Assembly (NCBI GenBank): GCA_964392465.1
Contig: CAYMPC010000040.1
Coordinates: 1 to 10,220, forward strand
Direction of reading: 5' to 3'
DNA: 10,220 bases
Origin: JAAXVZ01 sp964392465
GTDB lineage: Archaea; Nanobdellota; Nanobdellia; Woesearchaeales; GW2011-AR15
Made by a program: the position numbers and the translations under genes. Numbering within the stretch: the stretch's first letter is position 1; the number at the start of each line of letters is the position of its first letter. This document shows positions 5,558 to 10,220 of this stretch, in pieces. The notes below the pieces were generated by a model. That model saw only the letters and a list, made by a program, of their open reading frames with translations, was not told the origin of the DNA and did not search any database.

Positions 5558-6214
5558 ATGTTAATAACAGGCATTGATGAGGCAGGCAGAGGTCCTGTTA
5601 TAGGACCATTAGTAATTGCAGGTGTTTTAATAGAAGAGAAAGAAGAAGAAAAGCTTAAGAGCATAGGAGTTAAAGACTCTAAGCTTCTAGATAAAAAGCA
5701 AAGAGAAGAATTGTTTAAAAAAATTCTTGGTATGGTAAAAGAATACAAAATCATAAGCATTACGCCAGACATTATAGATTCCACTTTAAAATCTCATGAT
5801 AGCAATCTTAATATCTTAGAAGCAAAAACAACAGCAGAAATAATAAACTTTCTTAACCCTGAAAAAGCTATTATTGATCTTCCTGATAGGAACCAAGAGA
5901 GATACAAAGAATTCATAAAAAAAGAATTAACAAATAAAGAAATAAGTTTAGTTGCAGAACATAAAGCAGATCTAAATTATCCTGTTGTAGGAGCTGCATC
6001 AATATTGGCAAAAGTTACAAGAGATCGATATATTGAGCATCTTAAAGAGATGTTTGGAGAGGATTTTGGATCTGGATATACAAGTGATGAAAAGACAATA
6101 AGATTTTTAGAAAAACACTGGAATAATAATAAAATTCATTTTTTTAGAAAAGAATGGGTTACATGGAAAGAAATAAAGCAGAAAAAGCAGCAGAAAAAAT
6201 TATTTGATTTTTAA
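5558..6214 (+). CDS. rnhB: Ribonuclease HII
   Basis: The enzyme cleaves the RNA strand of RNA-DNA hybrids and removes single ribonucleotides from DNA. The 218-aa protein carries all expected catalytic acids: D7 and E8 in GIDEAGRGP at the N-terminus, D107 in AIIDLPD, and D138 in EHKADLNYPVVGAASILAKV. The substrate-recognition G-R-G motif (10-12) and the tyrosine of SGYTSDEKT (Y174) are also present. Length and spacing match archaeal RNase HII of about 210-230 aa. The last residues, QKKLFDF, resemble a PCNA-interacting (PIP) box, Q-x-x-L-x-x-F, shortened at the very end of the protein. Some archaeal RNases HII bind the sliding clamp this way. The start is ATG 5558, which puts the first beta strand (LITGIDEAG) directly at the N-terminus, and a TATA-like box supports it. 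Confidence 0.96.
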   Translation: MLITGIDEAGRGPVIGPLVIAGVLIEEKEEEKLKSIGVKDSKLLDKKQREELFKKILGMVKEYKIISITPDIIDSTLKSHDSNLNILEAKTTAEIINFLNPEKAIIDLPDRNQERYKEFIKKELTNKEISLVAEHKADLNYPVVGAASILAKVTRDRYIEHLKEMFGEDFGSGYTSDEKTIRFLEKHWNNNKIHFFRKEWVTWKEIKQKKQQKKLFDF

Positions 6215-6264
6215 TTTGAGTTATAATTAGTTAAATTATTTTTTTAATAGTTAAATCATATAAT

Positions 6265-6273
6265 CTTATACTA
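6265..6273 (+). promoter_or_regulatory. TATA-like box of the 141-aa orphan gene
   Basis: CTTATACTA is centred about 26 bases before ATG 6295. The match is moderate in very AT-rich surroundings. Confidence 0.4.
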
Positions 6274-6294
6274 TTTTTCTTTCTGCTTTTTAAA

Positions 6295-6720
6295 ATGAAT
6301 TATATTAATGATGAATTGCCTTATCAAATTTTAATTTCTTTATATGATATAAAAGGAAAACCGATATTAGTAAAAACTAATATTGGCGAATCAAATGATG
6401 TTTTATTTACTGGGTTGGAGAATATTGTTTTTCAAAGTGAAGGATCAAGATATAGTATATCTCAAAGAGGAAATCAATTATACTTTTCACTCCCCTCTCA
6501 TAAATTTTTTTCTGGAACTTACCTAAAACTTTTCCCTTCAGCATCTAATGTGAATTTATATTATCCAGATAAAACTTTGACGCAATTAGTTTTTCCAAAC
6601 ACACAAAAGCAAATAGATCTATGGCCAGAGCTTAGACAAAATGAAGCGCAGTTGGAATTTAACAGTAAAACAGGAGAAAAAATTAAAGTTAAAATAAAAT
6701 TAGAAAAAAAATACAATTAA
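6295..6720 (+). CDS. Hypothetical protein, 141 aa, unrecognised
   Basis: I do not recognise this protein. It has no signal peptide or membrane helix and looks mostly beta-stranded: alternating hydrophobic runs such as YQILISLYDI, DVLFTGLENIVF and YLKLF are separated by Gly/Asn/Ser turns. The C-terminal 25 residues are very lysine-rich (KTGEKIKVKIKLEKK). Early residues 11-35 resemble one strand-turn-strand unit. The start is ATG 6295, with a TATA-like box at the leaderless distance and no ribosome binding site. Its TAA stop abuts the stop of the convergent ileS with no base between, so the two transcripts must overlap at their 3' ends. Composition is like its neighbours, giving no sign of recent transfer. 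Confidence 0.7.
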   Translation: MNYINDELPYQILISLYDIKGKPILVKTNIGESNDVLFTGLENIVFQSEGSRYSISQRGNQLYFSLPSHKFFSGTYLKLFPSASNVNLYYPDKTLTQLVFPNTQKQIDLWPELRQNEAQLEFNSKTGEKIKVKIKLEKKYN

Positions 6721-9700
6721 TTATAAAACACTAAAAAAAGCTTCTAAACTCAATCCTTTAATCTTTTCCTTTTTACTGAATTTGTATTTTTTAGTTGCTT
6801 CTTCTGTTGATATATCCAATATTTTTGCTCCAATTCTCTCTTTTAGGTTTTTCTTAAATTTTTCCAAATGAGCTAAAAGTTCATTATCTACTTTTAAATA
6901 GAGTTCAATATTGTCTATTTTTCTTAAACCAGAATCCTTTCTAAAAGACTGTATTCTTCTTACAACCTCTCTTGTATATCCCTCGCTTATTAATTCCTCT
7001 GAGACAGAGGTTTCAAGGTAAATATTCCCTTTACTAAAAGTTCCCATAAATATACCTTTTGGCAAAGTTCTTTCTAAAACAAGATGTTTTTCCTCAAGTA
7101 GATAGTCTTTTTCTTCTACTTTGAACTTTAATTTTTTATCTTTTAGTTTTTCCATTATTTCAGGTGTTTTCATCTCTGTTAATTGTTTTAGAATCTCTTG
7201 AGATGCTTTTCCAAAAGCAGGGCCCAATGTTTTATAATTTGGACTAACATCAATTTCTGCTTTTTCAAATCTATCTATTAGATTTACTTCTTTTATGTTT
7301 GTTTGAGATTTAATCAGTTCAATCAAATCCTTTACTGCTTTTTTTGTTTCTTCATCATTTGTTTCGACATATACTTTCTGTAAGGGCCATCTAATCCCAA
7401 TCTGCGCTTTTTCTCTGGCGCTCAATATTGCCTGAACAATGTCTTTTACATAAGTAAGATCTTTTTCTAGATTTTCCTTTATCATTCCATTATCTACAGA
7501 TGGCCAGTCAAAAAGATGAATAGATTCTTCTTTTAAGCTGAATTCTGTCTTAAAATTCTGATAAATCTGCTCTGTCAGCATAGGCACTATCGGAGAGAAC
7601 AACTTGAGTGTTTCTTTCATAACATTATAAACAACATACAGTACAAGCTCTTTTTCCTCATCACTTCCAGCATTTACTTTTTCTCTAATTAGTTGTATGT
7701 ATGTTCTTGAAAGTTCCATATAAAGAGATTCAATTGCCCAAGGAATTTCATTTAAATAATACTTTTCCATTAATTCAGTGACTTTTTTTATTGTTGAATT
7801 CAATTTAGATAAAATATAATGTTCTTCATCTCCTGCTTTTCTTAATATGCTTTTTTTGATTTTTTCAGGATTTTTTTCAATAGTTTTAGCCAAATCAATT
7901 ATAAAGTTATGAAGATTCCAGAAAATAGTCAGATTTCTCCTTTTTATTTCAATATCTTCAAAATTATAGTTAAGATCTAATCCAGGATTTGATGCTCCAA
8001 CAGAATAATATCTGAAAGTGTCTGCTCCAAACTTTTCTGTTACTTCATCAGGTGTTATGACATTTCCAAGGCTTTTTGACATTTTCCTGCCTAAAGCATC
8101 ATTAACAAAGCCTGTCATATAGCATGCTTTAAAAGAGATATCTTCCAAAGCAAGCATACTAGCTACAAATAATAAATTAAACCATCCTCTAATTTGATCT
8201 TTACCTTCTGTTATAAAATCAGCAGGGAACAATTTTTTGAAAAGCTTGTCATCATGGGGGTAGCCAAGAGAAGCCCATGAATCAACTCCAGCATCTATCC
8301 AAACATCCATTATATCAGGAATTCTTTTCATTTGTTTATTACAGTTATTACAGGCTATTGTAACTTCATCTATCCAAGGCTTATGCAGATCTTTTGGTAT
8401 AACAGATGCATTATGTTTCTTCATATCTTCTCTTGATTCAATTACTACATAATTTTTACAAGTATCACACATCCAAATAGGTAAAGGCGATCCCCAAAAT
8501 CTTTGTCTTGTTATCCCATTGTCTCTGAGATTTTCAAGCCAGGAATCAAATTGATTGCTTCCTGCCCAATCAGGAACCCAGTACATTTTTTCCTTATTCA
8601 ATTTTCTCATTTTGGGTATTAGGTCTTCAACTTTGAAAAACCATTGTGTAGTTGTCCTATAGATAACAGGGCTTTTGCATCTGTCACAATGACCATAATC
8701 ATGCATATAATCTTCCATCAGCAGAATAGCTTTTCTGTTTTTCAGTTCTTCAATAAAAACAACATTATCTTTTTTTGTATGAAGCTTAGAGAACTTACCC
8801 ATGTTTTGATAATATCCTGTTTCATCTACCTCATTAAAAGGAGGTATGCCTTCTCTATGTCCAACTTCATAATCTTCTGGACCGCAGCCAGGAGCCATAT
8901 GGACTAACCCAGATCCTGTGTCTGTTGTCACATACTCTTCACTCATAACAACAGTATGCATCTTTTTTGATTTTTTTCCTATTTCTTCAAAATGACTGCC
9001 AATTACATCCTCAAAAGGATGTACATATTTTAGACCTTCAAGTTCTTTTCCTTCCAAAACATCCACTACCATATAACTCTTTCCCAGCTTTTCTTGAATT
9101 AATTGGTTAGCGAGATCTTTTGCCAAAATCCAGACTTCATCATCTACTTTTGCTTTTATATACTCTACTTTTGGATTAGCCATAACACCTAAATTAAAAG
9201 CAATAGTCCATGGTGTAGTTGTCCATATAATTAAGAATTCATTTTTTTTATCTTCTAATCTGAACTTCACAAAAATAGATTTATCTACAACTTCTTTATA
9301 TTCAAGTTCGTGCTTTGCCAATGCTGTCTGGCAGCTTCCGCACCAAGTAATAGTCATCTGTCCTTGGTAAAGCCTTTTTTTTTCATGAGCTTTTTTCACA
9401 AGCCACCAAGTTCCCTCAATATAATCATTATCTATTGTCTGATAGGCATTATCAAAATCCAGCCAAACCCCAAGTCTTATAAAATCTTTATTCATCTGTT
9501 TTAAATTGGCAACTGCAAAACTCTTGCACTCAACAATAAATTTTTCTAGTCCAAATCTAATAATATCTTCCTTAGTTTTCAATCCTAATTTTGCTTGGAC
9601 TTTTCCTTCTGTAGGCAATCCATGCATATCATAGCCTGCCCTATCCCAGACATCATATCCTCTCATCCTTTTGTATCTTGTTATAGTATCTTTAAGAGAT

Positions 9701-9870
9701 TTATTCCATGCTGTGCCTAAATGAATCTTTCCAGAAGTATAAGGAGGACCGTCAAGAAAATAAAATGGTTTTTTCCCCTTGTTTTTTTCTCTTGCTTTTT
9801 CTAATATTTTATTGTTTTCCCAGAAATCAAGTATCTTTACTTCATCTTCAACAGGATTATATTCTTTCAT
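6721..9870 (-). CDS. ileS: Isoleucyl-tRNA synthetase, archaeal/eukaryotic type
   Basis: The enzyme charges tRNA-Ile with isoleucine and edits misactivated valine. The 1049-aa class I synthetase shows, in order: the HIGH-type motif in PYTSGKIHLGTA (HLGT at 50-53), GYDMHGLP at about 79-86, the CP1 editing domain with WTTTPWT (216-222) and TDTGSGLVHMAPGCGPEDYEVG (from 316), the KMSKS loop (596-600), an anticodon-binding helical domain with W-P-L-Q-K near the middle of the C-terminal half, and a long C-terminal extension. Four CxxC pairs (177/180, 395/398, 468/471, 507/510) suit the two zinc sites known in this synthetase group. I chose ATG 9870 because GGTGA lies four bases upstream of it. A TTG at 9891 would add seven residues (MDGFGEK) that carry the ribosome binding site itself. 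It is transcribed alone, convergent with the 141-aa gene. Confidence 0.96.
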   Translation of the reverse strand: MKEYNPVEDEVKILDFWENNKILEKAREKNKGKKPFYFLDGPPYTSGKIHLGTAWNKSLKDTITRYKRMRGYDVWDRAGYDMHGLPTEGKVQAKLGLKTKEDIIRFGLEKFIVECKSFAVANLKQMNKDFIRLGVWLDFDNAYQTIDNDYIEGTWWLVKKAHEKKRLYQGQMTITWCGSCQTALAKHELEYKEVVDKSIFVKFRLEDKKNEFLIIWTTTPWTIAFNLGVMANPKVEYIKAKVDDEVWILAKDLANQLIQEKLGKSYMVVDVLEGKELEGLKYVHPFEDVIGSHFEEIGKKSKKMHTVVMSEEYVTTDTGSGLVHMAPGCGPEDYEVGHREGIPPFNEVDETGYYQNMGKFSKLHTKKDNVVFIEELKNRKAILLMEDYMHDYGHCDRCKSPVIYRTTTQWFFKVEDLIPKMRKLNKEKMYWVPDWAGSNQFDSWLENLRDNGITRQRFWGSPLPIWMCDTCKNYVVIESREDMKKHNASVIPKDLHKPWIDEVTIACNNCNKQMKRIPDIMDVWIDAGVDSWASLGYPHDDKLFKKLFPADFITEGKDQIRGWFNLLFVASMLALEDISFKACYMTGFVNDALGRKMSKSLGNVITPDEVTEKFGADTFRYYSVGASNPGLDLNYNFEDIEIKRRNLTIFWNLHNFIIDLAKTIEKNPEKIKKSILRKAGDEEHYILSKLNSTIKKVTELMEKYYLNEIPWAIESLYMELSRTYIQLIREKVNAGSDEEKELVLYVVYNVMKETLKLFSPIVPMLTEQIYQNFKTEFSLKEESIHLFDWPSVDNGMIKENLEKDLTYVKDIVQAILSAREKAQIGIRWPLQKVYVETNDEETKKAVKDLIELIKSQTNIKEVNLIDRFEKAEIDVSPNYKTLGPAFGKASQEILKQLTEMKTPEIMEKLKDKKLKFKVEEKDYLLEEKHLVLERTLPKGIFMGTFSKGNIYLETSVSEELISEGYTREVVRRIQSFRKDSGLRKIDNIELYLKVDNELLAHLEKFKKNLKERIGAKILDISTEEATKKYKFSKKEKIKGLSLEAFFSVL

Positions 9871-9874
9871 TTTT

Positions 9875-9879
9875 TCACC
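9875..9879 (-). promoter_or_regulatory. Ribosome binding site GGTGA of ileS
   Basis: On the minus strand GGTGA is followed by AAAA and the ATG at 9870. It matches the archaeal anti-Shine-Dalgarno and decides between this ATG and the TTG seven codons upstream. Confidence 0.65.
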
Positions 9880-9929
9880 AAAGCCATCCAAAAAAGCAAT
9901 CTTTTGTCCTTTTTTGGTATTTTTTATCT

Positions 9930-9939
9930 TTTATATACT
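9930..9939 (-). promoter_or_regulatory. TATA box of ileS
   Basis: AGTATATAAA on the minus strand would start transcription near 9908, giving a leader of about 37 bases that holds the GGTGA site. Unlike most genes here, ileS is therefore not leaderless. Confidence 0.6.
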
Positions 9940-10000
9940 TATGTTCCTTTATCTATCTTTCTTATAAAGAGGCTTAGATTACAGCCCCATCTAACTAATA

Positions 10001-10087
10001 ATGATGATAGAAATTAATGAACATAAACAGACATTTGAAGTCATAACAATAGATAGTTCTAAGGTATTTATAAAACTTTTCAGCTGA
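10001..10087 (+). CDS. Possible 28-codon mini-ORF
   Basis: The frame starts ATGATG and reads MMIEINEHKQTFEVITIDSS followed by KVFIKLFS and TGA. The residue mix looks protein-like for its size, but no ribosome binding site precedes it. A TATA-like CTTATAAAG at 9961-9969 is about 36 bases upstream. It could be a small peptide, a remnant of a lost gene, or chance. The stop codon lies in a 14-base palindrome. Confidence 0.2.
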   Translation: MMIEINEHKQTFEVITIDSSKVFIKLFS

Positions 10088-10090
10088 AAA
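10077..10090. repeat. 14-base perfect palindrome TTTTCAGCTGAAAA
   Basis: The word reads the same on both strands and lies just downstream of a TATA-like ATTTATAAAAC. It is unrelated in sequence to the two AGTATA-type palindromes further on. It may be a protein binding site. Confidence 0.6.
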
Positions 10091-10110
10091 ACACAAAAAC
10101 AAACATAAAA

Positions 10111-10120
10111 TTTATATACT
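10111..10120 (+). promoter_or_regulatory. TATA box of the gene at 10188
   Basis: TTTATATACT would start transcription at about 10140, within the second palindrome, and leave a leader of roughly 45 bases with a GAGGG ribosome binding site. The box overlaps the first palindrome. Confidence 0.5.
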
Positions 10121-10146
10121 AGTATATCATTTTAGTATACTAAAAT
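10114..10146. promoter_or_regulatory. Two adjacent palindromes, candidate operator
   Basis: ATATACTAGTATAT (10114-10127) and ATTTTAGTATACTAAAAT (10129-10146) are perfect palindromes of 14 and 18 bases. They are one base apart, with centres 17 bases apart, and share the TAGTATA core. The first overlaps the TATA box and the second the expected transcription start. This is the arrangement of a repressor operator in archaeal promoters. The regulator is not identified; the downstream gene may encode it, but that is only a guess. Confidence 0.55.
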
Positions 10147-10175
10147 ACATTTTTAGATACAAATATCTTAAAAAA

Positions 10176-10180
10176 GAGGG
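10176..10180 (+). promoter_or_regulatory. Ribosome binding site GAGGG
   Basis: GAGGG lies seven bases before ATG 10188 and supports that start, together with the long leader. Confidence 0.55.
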
Positions 10181-10187
10181 AATAAAT

Positions 10188-10220
10188 ATGGAACATGGAA
10201 AAGTAAGTAATTTAGCAGAT
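10188..10220 (+). CDS. 5' end of a gene, product unknown, partial
   Basis: Eleven codons are visible (M-E-H-G-K-V-S-N-L-A-D) before the window ends. The start is supported by GAGGG seven bases upstream, by a TATA box and by the palindromic region. The N-terminus is hydrophilic with no signal peptide. The product cannot be named from this. The strong palindromes at its promoter suggest it is tightly regulated. Confidence 0.6.
   Translation, partial: MEHGKVSNLAD

Larger units (their letters stand above)
9940..10187. other. Divergent intergenic region, mostly non-coding
   Basis: About 300 bases separate the ileS start from the ATG at 10188. Besides the promoters and palindromes listed separately, I see one 28-codon frame at 10001-10087 and no RNA gene. 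A further TATA-like word, ATTTATAAAAC, lies at 10066-10076 with no clear gene at the right distance. Confidence 0.6.

Noticed and set aside
5425..5784. 119-codon minus-strand frame over the end of the membrane protein gene and rnhB
   Set aside because: It is antisense to well-identified RNase HII sequence and has no promoter or recognisable product.
8644..8907. Plus-strand frame inside ileS, and similar ones at 9310 and 9708
   Set aside because: They are opposite-strand shadows of the synthetase with no family features.
9871..9891. TTG start of ileS seven codons upstream
   Set aside because: The GGTGA ribosome binding site at 9875-9879 points to ATG 9870, and the family begins at about that point.

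Overview
The window looks like a piece of an AT-rich archaeal chromosome, most plausibly from a DPANN lineage (Woesearchaeota/Pacearchaeota-like). This placement is inference. The direct evidence is an archaeal-type UMP kinase, an archaeal/eukaryotic-type isoleucyl-tRNA synthetase with HLGT and KMSKS signatures, a single-chain RNase HII with a PCNA-binding-like tail, two serine tRNAs with short introns after anticodon-loop position 37, and an initiator tRNA with the archaeal A1:U72 and GGG:CCC pairs. None of the tRNAs encodes CCA. Many genes have an archaeal TATA-like box 25-30 bases before the start codon or the tRNA 5' end and almost no leader. Only genes with longer leaders show a Shine-Dalgarno match.

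Left part (1-3924), all on the + strand: an orphan 153-aa protein, UMP kinase (pyrH), a 476-aa secreted and membrane-anchored protein with Ig-like domains on both sides of one membrane helix, and an AI-2E family (PerM/YdiK-like) multi-span transporter. Each has its own promoter-like box, so these look like single-gene units rather than an operon.

Middle (3925-4889) is an RNA gene cluster: tRNA-Ser(UGA), a conserved 89-aa two-helix membrane protein, tRNA-Ser(CGA), then initiator tRNA-Met. Behind the initiator tRNA lies a 100-base segment with three successive hairpins. It ends in an exact repeat of the tRNA 3' end plus its T-tract. This is the most unusual element in the window. It could be a small structured RNA or the scar of an element that once recombined at the tRNA.

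Right part (4890-10220): a 204-aa polytopic membrane protein, RNase HII (rnhB) and an orphan 141-aa protein on the + strand. The last meets the large ileS gene on the - strand tail to tail with no intervening base. Upstream of ileS is about 300 bases of mostly non-coding DNA with perfect palindromes. They overlap the promoter of a + strand gene whose first 11 codons are at the window end, which suggests an operator.

Most recognisable genes are translation and nucleotide housekeeping (tRNAs, IleRS, UMP kinase, RNase HII), mixed with membrane proteins and two orphans. I see no insertion sequence, CRISPR array, toxin-antitoxin pair or defence gene.
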